Positions 45,364 through 55,164 of a stretch of 64,000 bases of DNA are shown here, piece after piece (positions within the stretch are counted from its first letter, which is position 1; every line of letters starts with the position of its first letter). The notes beneath the pieces were generated by a model. It was not told the origin of the DNA. It saw nothing but the letters and a program-made list of their open reading frames with translations, and did no database searches. The DNA lies in NCBI RefSeq assembly GCF_023111095.1, contig NZ_JALGYW010000004.1, forward strand, positions 124,001-188,000, written 5' to 3'. The position numbers and the translations under genes are program-made. The DNA is from Maribellus sp. YY47. GTDB taxonomy: Bacteria > Bacteroidota > Bacteroidia > Bacteroidales > Prolixibacteraceae.

Positions 45364-46830
45364 ATGAACCAGAGATACTATTGGATATATTTTTTCCCGC
45401 TATTGTTATTTATCTCCTGTACGTCAAAACCCGATGGTGAAGTATTGAAAAGTGAGCAGCCGCTTAAAATCTATCCCGACTATTCCGAAATTGAACTGCC
45501 AAGCAACATCGCACCAATGAATTTTGTAGTGGAAGATAACGCAGAGGCGTATTACTTGATCTTATCAGGAGAGAAGGGAGGCCTCCTGGAGGTTTCATCG
45601 CGAAATGGTGAATTTTGCTTTTCGAAAAAGAAATGGGCGAAATTACTGGCACAAAATTCTGGAGCAAAAATCAACTATCAAATCTATATTCAAAAGCAAG
45701 GTGAGTGGTATCAGTATCCGGTGTTTAGCAATAATGTTTCAACCCAAAAAGTTGATCCGTTTTTGTATTATCGTTTGTTATATCCGGGTTATGAGAGTTG
45801 GACCGAGTTAAGCATCGTACAGCGAAGCTTGGAAAGTTTTCAGGAAAAGACGGTTATTGAAAATAACGTGGTGGGGCAAAACTGTGTGAACTGTCATGCT
45901 TTTAATGCTCAGAATCCCGATAACTTTATGTTCCACATGCGCGGAAATTTAGGCGGAACCTATTTTGTTGAAAATGGTAACCTGAAGAAGGTAAACCTGA
46001 AAACCAAAGAAATGGAAAACGGAACTGTTTATCCGCGTTGGCATCCGTCAGGGAAGTATGTGGCGTATGCGTCGAATAAAGTAGTTCAGCAGTTTCATGC
46101 GATGGATAAAAAAAAAATAGAGGTTTCTGATTTGAATTCTTCGTTGCTGCTTTACGATATCGAAAAAAATGAGTTGCTGCAGGTTCCGGTTGATCCCAAA
46201 AAACAATTTATGGATACGTATCCGGAATGGTCACCCGATGGACAATTTCTTTATTTCTGCCGTGCTGCGCAAATTGGCAAAGCTTACTTTTACGAGGACA
46301 TTAAATACGATTTGTGGCGTGTAAGTTTTGATCCGGAGAGCAGACAGTTTGGATCGGCGGAAAGGATTTTCGATGCCAATGCCATCGACAAGAGTGTGTC
46401 GTTTCCCCGTATTTCTCCCGACGGAAAATTGCTGGTGTTTACACTTCATAATTACGGTTGTTTCCCTATTTGGCACAAAGAGGCCGATTTGTTTGCACTG
46501 AATTTGGATGATCATTCCTGTAACCAATTAGAATTGAACAGCGAGTTTACCGAAAGTTACCACAGCTGGTCGTCGAATGGGAAATGGCTGGTTTTTAGCA
46601 GCAAACGTGGCGATGGATTAACAGCAAGACCTTATATCTCTTATGTCAATGACAATGGGAAGGCAAGCAAGCCCTTTGTTTTGCCTCAGGAAAATCCCCT
46701 GTTTTACAAGGATTTTATAAAGACGTATAACATTCCAGAGTTTGCGCAAAGCGATGTAAGTTTTTCTCCGGGAACGATAAGAAGGGCAGCAGATAAAAAA
46801 GCGATACAGGCTGCATGGAGCTCAAAATAA
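45364..46830 (+). CDS. TolB-like (PD40 propeller) lipoprotein with a haem c motif
   Basis: 488 residues. Lipoprotein signal ending ISC (Cys19). Residues about 30-150 form a beta-rich domain without a family match. A single CxxCH (Cys174, Cys177, His178; NCVNCHAF) follows, then possible Met ligands in NFMFHMRGN. From about 215 on, PD40/WD40-like repeats occur (VYPRWHPSGKYVAYAS, TYPEWSPDGQFLYFC, SFPRISPDGKLLVFT, SYHSWSSNGKWLVFS) as in TolB propellers. A covalently bound haem is inferred from the motif. It is followed 9 bp later by DUF6057, so the pair is an operon. Function unknown; redox sensing or electron transfer at the cell surface is possible. Confidence 0.8.
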   Translation: MNQRYYWIYFFPLLLFISCTSKPDGEVLKSEQPLKIYPDYSEIELPSNIAPMNFVVEDNAEAYYLILSGEKGGLLEVSSRNGEFCFSKKKWAKLLAQNSGAKINYQIYIQKQGEWYQYPVFSNNVSTQKVDPFLYYRLLYPGYESWTELSIVQRSLESFQEKTVIENNVVGQNCVNCHAFNAQNPDNFMFHMRGNLGGTYFVENGNLKKVNLKTKEMENGTVYPRWHPSGKYVAYASNKVVQQFHAMDKKKIEVSDLNSSLLLYDIEKNELLQVPVDPKKQFMDTYPEWSPDGQFLYFCRAAQIGKAYFYEDIKYDLWRVSFDPESRQFGSAERIFDANAIDKSVSFPRISPDGKLLVFTLHNYGCFPIWHKEADLFALNLDDHSCNQLELNSEFTESYHSWSSNGKWLVFSSKRGDGLTARPYISYVNDNGKASKPFVLPQENPLFYKDFIKTYNIPEFAQSDVSFSPGTIRRAADKKAIQAAWSSK

Positions 46831-46839
46831 TTTAACGAT

Positions 46840-48639
46840 ATGGCACCAACTAAGCTGAATAAAAATCAGATCATTCTTTTTATGCCCTATATCCTGTTTT
46901 TGGGTTTGGGAACATTTTACTACAACAGATTTGCAGAATATATATTCTTTTATCACGAAAAGTCGTCTTTATTTTTGGTAACCTTTCAGTATTTGCTGGA
47001 GCACTTACGACAACCCGGTGACTTTCTCGAATATTTAGCAGAATTACAAGTCAGCCTGTATTTTTACCCAATTTTAGGAGCGTTGATGGTTACTGTCGGG
47101 ATATGTCTCATGGTATTTTTGTTGCAACGGATTGGAACGTATTTAAGCGGCAGATTACCCGCTGTTCTTCCTTTTTTTATCGGGGCGGTTTTATTCGTTA
47201 TGCAAATTGATTATTTGTATAGCCCTGTAAATAACCTGGGAATCATAATTCAGGTATTTTTATTCTGGTTAACGCTGCGTTTTTTGGGGCGAAAAGGTCG
47301 TTGGATTCCGGTAGCTGCCTTCTTTTTATTGTATTTTTTATTTGGAGCCTATGCGCTGATTTTTGGACTGATGTACTCCGTTCTTCTTTGGCAGAAAAAA
47401 CAATGGTTGAAATTGACAGTCATGTGGGGCCTAACCTTCACCTTTTTTTTGATTGGGGCCGAGTTTCTTTTTTATCAGAAAGTAGAAACTTTATTGATAC
47501 ACCCTTTTTCTTACGAAAAAATGGGAAGACAGCTTATCCCGTTTGTCTTCACTCTGGCTCTGATCGTTTCTTACCCTGTTGTAGTGCAGCTTACTATTGC
47601 CCGTAAAATGTCATGCTTTGCCATTCGACGAGTCAAATTGAGCCAGTTTGCACCATGGGTAATCCTGCTTGCAATGGTTATTCCCTGCTGGCAGGGAATC
47701 GATAAAAAGAACAGTCATTATTTTTATACTGAAAAGCTTTTCTATGAGCAAAAGTATGAAGATTTGATCAGCTATAACATGCAGTTCCCTTCAAACAACA
47801 GGCTTACAGTGTTTCTTACGAATATTGCATTGGCTGAAACGGGGCGGCTATCCGATATGCTGTTTCATTTTAACCAAAGTTCTGATGGGAAAACCCTGTT
47901 TCCGGAATGGCAAACCATAACTGAAGTTTTAAAACGCGGGGCGCACTATTATTACTGTATTGGTATGATAAATGAAGCACAGCGATGGGCTTATGAGTAT
48001 ATGGTTATGAAGGGAAATACTCCCGAATTGTTAAAACTACTGATCAGAACCGAACTTATAAATGGAAATTATGAGACAGCAGCAAAGTATATTTCCGTTT
48101 TGGAAAATACCCTTTTTTACCGCGATGAAGCCAGTTATTTTCGAGGATTATTATACAATGATTCTGCTGTTAACTCCGACGCAGAGCTGGGGAATAAGAG
48201 AAAACGGGATGTTAAAAAAGACTTTTTTGTGATAACGGAGAACCCTCTTATTGCTGTTGACAAAATAACTGAAGGTGATGTAATGAATAAGCAGGCCCTT
48301 GAATATAAACTTTCGTGGTTAATGTTGAATAAGGATATGAAAGGGGTTGTTCAATTGTTGCCTGCAATGGAAAAAGCAGGTTATACACGACTTCCGCATA
48401 ATGTAGAAGAGGTAGTGGTTACCTATAAATTGTTGAAAATGGGCGATATGCCTGAGTTGACAAAATTAAAGATCGATCCAAAGACAGAACAAGGCTTTCA
48501 GCAATTTTACATGACCTTTCAGCAGAATAAGCATAATATGAAACAGGCCCAAAGGGCTCTGTTTCATGATTTTGCGTATACCTACTGGTACTATGTCTTT
48601 TTAGGTAGCCTGAATGCCAAAGCCACTCAAGACGTCTGA
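46840..48639 (+). CDS. DUF6057-family membrane protein
   Basis: 599 residues. About eight to ten helices occupy residues 15-270 (for example FMPYILFLGLGTFYYNRFAEYIFFY, then VTVGICLMVFLLQRI and VLPFFIGAVLFVMQIDYLY). The C-terminal about 310 residues are soluble and helical, with TPR-like pairs (LTVFLTNIALAETGRLSDML, HYYYCIGMINEAQRWAYEYM). The architecture matches DUF6057, a Bacteroidota family usually found beside a TolB-like lipoprotein. Role unknown. It ends convergent to the nucleoside-type MFS gene with a 17-bp gap. Confidence 0.72.
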   Translation: MAPTKLNKNQIILFMPYILFLGLGTFYYNRFAEYIFFYHEKSSLFLVTFQYLLEHLRQPGDFLEYLAELQVSLYFYPILGALMVTVGICLMVFLLQRIGTYLSGRLPAVLPFFIGAVLFVMQIDYLYSPVNNLGIIIQVFLFWLTLRFLGRKGRWIPVAAFFLLYFLFGAYALIFGLMYSVLLWQKKQWLKLTVMWGLTFTFFLIGAEFLFYQKVETLLIHPFSYEKMGRQLIPFVFTLALIVSYPVVVQLTIARKMSCFAIRRVKLSQFAPWVILLAMVIPCWQGIDKKNSHYFYTEKLFYEQKYEDLISYNMQFPSNNRLTVFLTNIALAETGRLSDMLFHFNQSSDGKTLFPEWQTITEVLKRGAHYYYCIGMINEAQRWAYEYMVMKGNTPELLKLLIRTELINGNYETAAKYISVLENTLFYRDEASYFRGLLYNDSAVNSDAELGNKRKRDVKKDFFVITENPLIAVDKITEGDVMNKQALEYKLSWLMLNKDMKGVVQLLPAMEKAGYTRLPHNVEEVVVTYKLLKMGDMPELTKLKIDPKTEQGFQQFYMTFQQNKHNMKQAQRALFHDFAYTYWYYVFLGSLNAKATQDV

Positions 48640-48656
48640 GTCTTCTTCTTCCTTTT

Positions 48657-49871
48657 TTACTGGTTTTCAGTATTGTTTTTAAAGAAGATGGTGAATAATA
48701 CAAGTAAAAGAATTGACATTAGCGTTATAATCCCCCAGATTGCATCCCAGTTGTATCCTTCAGGACTTCTAAAAAGGTCGATAATATGGGCACAAATAAA
48801 ATTACCCACCAATAACCCGACACCAAACGTAACCAGGAATATAAATCCCTGCGCCTGCGATTTTAATTCAGCAGGTGCTTTTTTGTCAATGTAGATTTGG
48901 CCACCTACGTAAAAGAAACCAAAAATTAACCCGTGAATTAGAATACCAATGTAAAACATCCAACTTTGGTGGATTACTCCTCCTGCCCAAAACGACAGGT
49001 ATCTGATAAACAAAGCCATCAAACCCAGTATCATTACCTTTCTTAATCCAAACTTCTTTATGGCTGGTGTTACCAGGAGTAAAAATCCCATTTCTGCGAG
49101 TACTCCCCAATTCATGGTAACCGAGATATACTTGGTTTTAATGTTTAAAAGAAATTCAGAGAAAAATGAATAATACATGGCAAATGGAATCATGGATAAG
49201 AACGAGAAAAGGATGAACATGGCAAAATTTCGGTCCTTCATCAGTTCTATTGTTCTCAGACCAAAGGTGTCGATCAATGATCCTTTTTGTCCTTTGGCTG
49301 GAGGAGGAGTGTCAGGAAGAGCAAGGTTGGTCAGAATGGCAATTAAACTTACACCGGCACCACAATAAAAGGGAAGGTTGGTACCATCGAAATCGATATT
49401 CAGTACTTTGATAAAAAGTACACTGAAAATACCTGAGGCTACCCACCCGATAGAGCCAAAAATACGAACCTTTGGAAATTGTTCCGAATCAAGGTGAGCC
49501 ATAGCAATGGAACTGGTGAGGCTCCAGCTTGGCATATACCCCAACATCGCAATTACCAGACAGATAAACAGTATGTCATGATTGTTGGTACTGCCGGCAA
49601 GAAATAACATGGCTGCATTGATGGTATTTAAAACGGCTAAAACCTTTTGACCTGCGAAAAAACGGTCGGCCAGCATTCCAACCACAGGTGAGAAAATACA
49701 GCCGATGGCCATAGAACTTAAAATCAGTGATTTCTCAAGACTGCTTACCTCCAGATTGGTAAGATAGGCAGCCAACGGAACCCACCATACAGCATACATC
49801 ATATACTGCAGAAACAGCATTAATGAAAGTTTGATTCTTATCGTTCCTGTGTTAATTGTAGTGCTTGCCAT
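48657..49871 (-). CDS. MFS transporter, nucleoside:H+ symporter (NupG-like) family
   Basis: 404 residues from ATG 49871 (MASTTINTGTIRIKLSLML). The longer frame to 50132 would run through the SusD terminator and overlap the SusD coding end, so it is rejected. Twelve helices; LMLFLQYMMYAVWWVPLAAYL and the motif GMLADRFFAGQKVLA after helix 2 place it in the NHS family of nucleoside permeases, though Bacteroidota members may carry sugars. It lies downstream of susCD on the same strand, after a terminator, and could take its substrate from the SusCD pair. Confidence 0.85.
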   Translation of the reverse strand: MASTTINTGTIRIKLSLMLFLQYMMYAVWWVPLAAYLTNLEVSSLEKSLILSSMAIGCIFSPVVGMLADRFFAGQKVLAVLNTINAAMLFLAGSTNNHDILFICLVIAMLGYMPSWSLTSSIAMAHLDSEQFPKVRIFGSIGWVASGIFSVLFIKVLNIDFDGTNLPFYCGAGVSLIAILTNLALPDTPPPAKGQKGSLIDTFGLRTIELMKDRNFAMFILFSFLSMIPFAMYYSFFSEFLLNIKTKYISVTMNWGVLAEMGFLLLVTPAIKKFGLRKVMILGLMALFIRYLSFWAGGVIHQSWMFYIGILIHGLIFGFFYVGGQIYIDKKAPAELKSQAQGFIFLVTFGVGLLVGNFICAHIIDLFRSPEGYNWDAIWGIITLMSILLLVLFTIFFKNNTENQ

Positions 49872-49938
49872 AGTATTTTGCGTTATTGTATAAGTTTTGA
49901 TTTGATTGTTTTGATATCGATTGCAGTGATAACTTGTA

Positions 49939-49970
49939 AAAAAGACCGGCTTTTCAAAGCCGGTCTTTTT
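49939..49970 (-). terminator. Strong intrinsic terminator after susD
   Basis: A perfect 15-bp stem (49939-49953 with 49956-49970) with a two-nucleotide apical spacer, symmetrical A and T runs. It ends the susC-susD transcript and separates it from the MFS gene. Confidence 0.88.
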
Positions 49971-49992
49971 ATTTTCTAGCGAAATTAAACCA

Positions 49993-51942
49993 TTAGTTAT
50001 ACCCCGGGTTTTGTTGTAATTGCGGAGCCTTGTTTTTCTCGGTACGCGATATTGGTAACCAGTAGTTGACGTCATTCCATGACCTTTGGTCCACAGGTGT
50101 TGCTTCATTGTAATTCCAAATTGTTGTACCATCCTGGAAATGGTAAATATTCATTGGACTTACATTTTGAATGACTTCGTCAGCAATCATCCATTTACGG
50201 ATCATATACCAACGGTCGCCTTCGCCAAAGAATTCAACCTGGCGCTCGTGGCGATACCATTCTCTAGCCTGTTCCTGGCTCGATGTCACGCGGTCGGGTA
50301 ATCCGGCACGGTTACGGATCATATTAAGTGCATCGATCCCTGCTTGCAGGTTTTCTCCACCTAATTCGATACATGCTTCGGCATAATCCAGAACTACTTC
50401 GGCGTAACGCATTTCGATCCATGCATTTTCGTTATTGAAATATTGACCGACAGTTGCAGGATCCTGGTATTTTTTGATGTAGTACCCGTTTTTCGTTCCG
50501 TTCCACGCTTCAATAGGTCCCTGGCGCGTATCAAGTCCGGCTACCTGATTACCAGTTGCTGCATTTACAAAAGCATCAACTTTTGTAGAGAATGCTGCTT
50601 GTCCAAGTCCGATATAGTCAGTACCACTTGTATTCAATTTGTAGCTGGTTTGAACACGACCTTCTGGGTCTAATGCTGCGCCGTCAGTTGGGCGGTCAAT
50701 CCATTTCGCTCCGTCAAACAAGATTGATGCATAGAAACGTGGTTCACGACCAACGTATGGATTTCTTTCCGGATCTGCAGCCTTTTGAGCTGCTGTGGCA
50801 ACCCTGTAGATGTTATCTCCCGGATTGTATTTATCCCACACAAAAGCAGAACCGTCGGCCATTTCAAATTCACGAACAACAGGTTCGTTTGGCCCATTAT
50901 TACCCCAGTTGTGGTATCCGTTCGGACCCCACCATCTGTTTTGAGTAGTTCTGTTACCTACGGCCTGTAAATGTTGAACTCCCCAGATTGCTTCGTCGTT
51001 CCATGCGCCTTTTTGTGTGAAAATGCTGAAGAAGTTTTCGGCATATGCATCTACATCGGCTTCAGTCATAGGAGAAGGTGGATCGGATAAACCATTTACC
51101 GAGGTTAATGCATAGTCACCATAATCTCCATCCATGATATCTTTCGCAATCGTTTTGGCTTCTTCAAGTAAAGAAGATCTGCTATGAGACTTGAAAGAAA
51201 CCAGTTCATCATTGGAATAAGCACCATGCATAAGTTCTCCGGTACTCCAACTCAACAGACGAGACTTGAGTGCCGCAGCAGCGCCCTTGGTTGCACGTCC
51301 TTGTTCCATAGCGTCTTTGGTAGGAAGGCCTTTAATGGCTTCATCCAGGTCAGCAAGAATAAAATCGAGTGTTGCATCCAAAGATGATCTGGTAATTGAA
51401 AGGAAGTCGTCGTCCAGAGCAAAAGGCTCGTCAATTAAAACAACACCGCCATAGGAGCGCATCAGGTTGGTATAGTCGAAAGCACGGATGAAATAAGCTT
51501 CAGCGATCATCACATCCAGTTCATCCTGTTGCCCTTGATTCTCAACAGGTACCTTATCAACGTTAGCCAGAAATACGTTAACGTTTTTAATGTTGGAGTA
51601 CAAACCCCAGGTGATCCAGTTAAAACGCCAGTTCCCAAAGTGCCCCAATTCATCGGGGGTCATGTTTCCTTTAACAAAAGGATAACCTCCGGGGCGGTGA
51701 ATACACAGTAATTCATCGGTTGCCCCTGAAAGCAGGTCTTCGCGCAGGCCCAAAAGCATATTATCGTCAACGCCAATGAAGTCGTAGCATCTTCCCAGAT
51801 ATGCTTTGGTGAGGTTCAGATCGCTGAATACAGATTCCTCGTTAAAAGCATCCACCGCTTTCTGATCGAGAATATCGTCGCAGGATGTCGTTACCCATAT
51901 AAGTGAGAACAACAGTATTGAATATCCTAATATTTTTTTCAT
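49993..51942 (-). CDS. SusD/RagB-family glycan-binding lipoprotein
   Basis: About 649 residues from MKKILG (ATG 51942; an ATG three codons earlier is possible). Lipobox TTSC at about Cys21, then DDILDQKAVDAFNEESVFSDLNLTKAYLG, the conserved N-terminal region of SusD proteins. TPR-like helices follow (AEAYFIRAFDYTNLMRSYGGVVLIDEP) and the C-terminal RyaEVvLdyAEA-type motif is intact (MRYAEVVLDYAEACIELG), ending with ERQVEFFGEGDRWYMIRKW. It binds a glycan or other ligand on the cell surface and forms a lid on SusC. Ligand unknown; no glycoside hydrolase is linked. Confidence 0.92.
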   Translation of the reverse strand: MKKILGYSILLFSLIWVTTSCDDILDQKAVDAFNEESVFSDLNLTKAYLGRCYDFIGVDDNMLLGLREDLLSGATDELLCIHRPGGYPFVKGNMTPDELGHFGNWRFNWITWGLYSNIKNVNVFLANVDKVPVENQGQQDELDVMIAEAYFIRAFDYTNLMRSYGGVVLIDEPFALDDDFLSITRSSLDATLDFILADLDEAIKGLPTKDAMEQGRATKGAAAALKSRLLSWSTGELMHGAYSNDELVSFKSHSRSSLLEEAKTIAKDIMDGDYGDYALTSVNGLSDPPSPMTEADVDAYAENFFSIFTQKGAWNDEAIWGVQHLQAVGNRTTQNRWWGPNGYHNWGNNGPNEPVVREFEMADGSAFVWDKYNPGDNIYRVATAAQKAADPERNPYVGREPRFYASILFDGAKWIDRPTDGAALDPEGRVQTSYKLNTSGTDYIGLGQAAFSTKVDAFVNAATGNQVAGLDTRQGPIEAWNGTKNGYYIKKYQDPATVGQYFNNENAWIEMRYAEVVLDYAEACIELGGENLQAGIDALNMIRNRAGLPDRVTSSQEQAREWYRHERQVEFFGEGDRWYMIRKWMIADEVIQNVSPMNIYHFQDGTTIWNYNEATPVDQRSWNDVNYWLPISRTEKNKAPQLQQNPGYN

Positions 51943-51972
51943 ATTCGTCATTTTTCAAAATTCATTGATTCA

Positions 51973-54900
51973 CTAAAATGTAACTTTTACACCAAGTGCC
52001 AGTGTTTTAACAGCAGGATAGTTCATTGGCGCTCCAATTTCAGGATCGAAATTTTTCTGAGCTGCATAGATCAGGAAAAGGTTGTTTCCTGCGAAATATA
52101 CCTGAGCTCTTGAGATACCGAATTTTCCGAATACGTCATCCGGAATAGTATAGGTAAGAACAAGGTTTTTCAATCTGCAATAGGCCATGTTATCCAAATG
52201 GTAAGTGCTCATGTTTCGGTCGAACGACCAGTAAAGGTCATCACGGTTGTAGGCTCTCGCTACATCGGTGTGTGTATTCTCCGGTGTCCAGCGATTATCA
52301 AAACTCCATTGGAAGTAGTTACCTGCTTCACCACGGCGACCATCTGCAATGTTCATCCGGTAGTAAGTTCCCTGTCCTTGTGCTAACGCTGTTAAATTCC
52401 AGTTTTTGTAACTGATATCCAACGACAATCCGTAGGTGATTTCGGGAGCATTGGCTTTGTCTACCAGAATTTTATCGTCGCTTGTAATGGAACCGTCGCC
52501 ATCAACATCGCGGAAAATAACGTCACCAGGTCTTGCGCCATCCCAGTGAGGATATGCATTAACTGCAGCTTCGTCGGCAAATATACCGATGGCATCGTAC
52601 ATTAACCATGCACCGTAAGGGTGTCCGGTGCGCTGTTGCCATGCTTCAGCTCTTTCCGGTTCATCCATAAATACCACCTCGTTGTGGGTGTAGCCAATAT
52701 TACCGATAACATCAACCCGAAGGTCGTTGTTGATACTTTTGTGGTATCCGGCTTCAATTTCAAAACCACGGTTATCTACTTCTGCGATGTTTTCGCTTGG
52801 TAATGATAGTCCCGTAAATGTGGGGACCGAAGCATCTTTTTTTGCCAGGATATCGCTACGTTTTTGGTAGAAGAAATCAGCATTTAATGAAAACAGGTTA
52901 TCCATGATCTGTGATTCGAAACCAAGGTTGTAAGTCGATTGCTTTTCCCAGGTAATATTTGGATTAGCAACAGTTGCCTGTTGAACAACTGTTTCAACAA
53001 CTTTACCTGATCCCATGGTTAAACCTGTTCCTAATTTGTACTTGTTCATGTATTGGAACGGATCACCCGGGTCCATACCCATTTTACCATACGATGCCCT
53101 TAATTTGAAGTAGTTAATAACTGACAAGTTTTCTTTCCAGAAATTTTCTTCAGACGCACGCCACCCTGCCATAAAACCGGGAAAGTTACCCCAGCGGCTA
53201 TCCGGCGGGAATTTCAGCGAACCGTCACGACGGAACAAAGCTTCGAATAAATATTTCCCCTGGTAACTGTAATTAACACGTCCGATAAGTGATTTACGAG
53301 CATAAATCCACATGGAACCCCAGTTGTCTTTATCCAGGTTGGCTCCTGCGTCGATTGTCTGAACAACATCAGAAATATAATATTTACGGAATGCTCCGAA
53401 ATTATTGCTGGACTGATCAATTTGTTCGTAAGCTCCGAAGATGTTCACTGAGTGGTCGCCAAATTCACGGGCATAGTTGAAGTTGAAGTTAGCTAACTTG
53501 CGAATATTACGGGTATAATCTTCAGCCAGTTCAGGAGCAGAATAACCACGAAGTGCTGGCGTAAGATCCATGTCAATTACGTAGCCTTCCGAGTCGTAGG
53601 TTGCTGCTTCCCAGTTTTCGGTATACAGTGTCCACGGTTTGCGGAAACGTTTCCTGTACCAGTTGGAAACATCGTATGTATAGTAACCACTCAAAGTCAA
53701 TCCCTTTACCATAGGAGGAGTTATGGTACCTTTAAATGTAAATTGATTGATGTAGTCTTTTTGATCATCGTAACCTCCTTCAAAAGTAGAAGTCACAACA
53801 GGGTTGTCTCCATATTCAATATCGGGGCCAGGTAAGCCGTTGGGCCAGAAAGACCAGCGGGTGGGAAGCAAACGGGTCGATTGCCCGTAGATATCACCGG
53901 CACCTTTAGTCGGATACTTTTTGTTGTTTAAGAATCCGGCATAGTCAATAGAAGTACTTAACCAATCGGTAATTGGCATTTCCAGTTTTGCGCGAATATT
54001 ATATTGCTTGTAATTGGTTGATTGCTGCTCATAGATGGCTTCTTCGTTTTTGTACCCTAAGGACACATAATAACGCATACCATTTGAACCACCATCGATA
54101 CTGAAGTTATGTTTGCTGGTTGTAGTCCAATCGGCTACAAGATCGCCAACCCAGTTGCTGTTGGGGTGTACCCATGGATCACGGCCACTGTAGAACAAGG
54201 CAATATCCTGATCAGAATAAGTTCTTGGTTTACCTTCATAATCCTGATATTCACTCAACATGGTAGCATAATCGCCGGCGTTGGTTACTTTGGGCAGGAT
54301 GGTGGGTGTCATAAATCCCTGGTAGAACTGGTAGTTCATTCTGGGCTTTCCAGCTTGTCCTTGTTTGGTTGTTACCAGAATAACACCGTTCGCAGCAGAG
54401 GCTCCGTAAATGGCTGCAGAAGCATCCTTCAGTACCGACACACTTTCGATGTCCACAGGGTCAATGTCACTTAACGAACGACCCGGAATTCCATCAACTA
54501 CCACCAAAGGAGCGGTTAGGGCTTCATCTTTGGCAGCATCGCTGTCTCCTAATGTTGTGCGACCACGAATTAAAAGTCTGGCATCACTCTGTCCTGGTTC
54601 TCCTGTTGTTTGAATACCGGTTACACCAGGCATACGGCCTGACAAGGTGTTGGTAACATCGGCTGCCGGAATTGATTCAATTTGATCGCCACTAACAGTA
54701 GCAACAGAACCAACAACATTGGCTTTCTTTTGCATGGCATAACCTACCGCAATTACTTCGTCCAGACCGATGGCTTCAGTTTCCAATGTTACATTAATCG
54801 TAGTGTTGTTTCCAATTCTAACTTCCTGTGGCTTCATTCCAACAAACGAGAAAACAACAGTTTCTGCATTGGCAGGAACTTCCAATGAATAGTTACCGTC

Positions 54901-55164
54901 AACATCGGTAATAATTCCCACTGTTGTACCTTTAACTACAACAGAAACTCCGGGTAGGGGAGCACCTGTATCGTCAATAACCTTACCTCTGATTGTTTTA
55001 TCCTGTAATCCGTCTGTGGAGGTCTTCGAAGTTGTGGGATTGTCAATCGCATAGGAATTTGGTGCGATTGTTAGCATACTTGCCAGTAGAATTATGGCAA
55101 TACAGCTTAGCTTTTTCCACTTTCCCAAGTGTTGGAAAAGCAAAACAATTACGTTTTTTTCCAT
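51973..55164 (-). CDS. SusC/RagA-family TonB-dependent receptor
   Basis: 1063 residues. A long N-terminal leader (about 40) precedes a CarboxypepD_reg domain (IRGKVIDDTGAPLPGVSVVVKG, 58-130), the TonB box and SusC motif LDEVIAVGYAMQKK, a plug (about 150-260) with the conserved DVTNTLSGRMPGVTG and VSVLKDASAAIYGASAANGVILVTTK, and a large barrel. The N-terminal STN domain found in receptors that signal through FecI/FecR is absent, and no sigma or anti-sigma gene is near. Imports the ligand presented by SusD. First gene of the susCD pair; about 620 bp of non-coding DNA lie upstream. Confidence 0.94.
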   Translation of the reverse strand: MEKNVIVLLFQHLGKWKKLSCIAIILLASMLTIAPNSYAIDNPTTSKTSTDGLQDKTIRGKVIDDTGAPLPGVSVVVKGTTVGIITDVDGNYSLEVPANAETVVFSFVGMKPQEVRIGNNTTINVTLETEAIGLDEVIAVGYAMQKKANVVGSVATVSGDQIESIPAADVTNTLSGRMPGVTGIQTTGEPGQSDARLLIRGRTTLGDSDAAKDEALTAPLVVVDGIPGRSLSDIDPVDIESVSVLKDASAAIYGASAANGVILVTTKQGQAGKPRMNYQFYQGFMTPTILPKVTNAGDYATMLSEYQDYEGKPRTYSDQDIALFYSGRDPWVHPNSNWVGDLVADWTTTSKHNFSIDGGSNGMRYYVSLGYKNEEAIYEQQSTNYKQYNIRAKLEMPITDWLSTSIDYAGFLNNKKYPTKGAGDIYGQSTRLLPTRWSFWPNGLPGPDIEYGDNPVVTSTFEGGYDDQKDYINQFTFKGTITPPMVKGLTLSGYYTYDVSNWYRKRFRKPWTLYTENWEAATYDSEGYVIDMDLTPALRGYSAPELAEDYTRNIRKLANFNFNYAREFGDHSVNIFGAYEQIDQSSNNFGAFRKYYISDVVQTIDAGANLDKDNWGSMWIYARKSLIGRVNYSYQGKYLFEALFRRDGSLKFPPDSRWGNFPGFMAGWRASEENFWKENLSVINYFKLRASYGKMGMDPGDPFQYMNKYKLGTGLTMGSGKVVETVVQQATVANPNITWEKQSTYNLGFESQIMDNLFSLNADFFYQKRSDILAKKDASVPTFTGLSLPSENIAEVDNRGFEIEAGYHKSINNDLRVDVIGNIGYTHNEVVFMDEPERAEAWQQRTGHPYGAWLMYDAIGIFADEAAVNAYPHWDGARPGDVIFRDVDGDGSITSDDKILVDKANAPEITYGLSLDISYKNWNLTALAQGQGTYYRMNIADGRRGEAGNYFQWSFDNRWTPENTHTDVARAYNRDDLYWSFDRNMSTYHLDNMAYCRLKNLVLTYTIPDDVFGKFGISRAQVYFAGNNLFLIYAAQKNFDPEIGAPMNYPAVKTLALGVKVTF

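Noticed and set aside
49872-50132. N-terminal extension of the nucleoside-type MFS protein by 87 residues
   Set aside because: It would run through a perfect terminator and the end of susD, and the added residues are not transporter-like; ATG 49871 gives the normal length.
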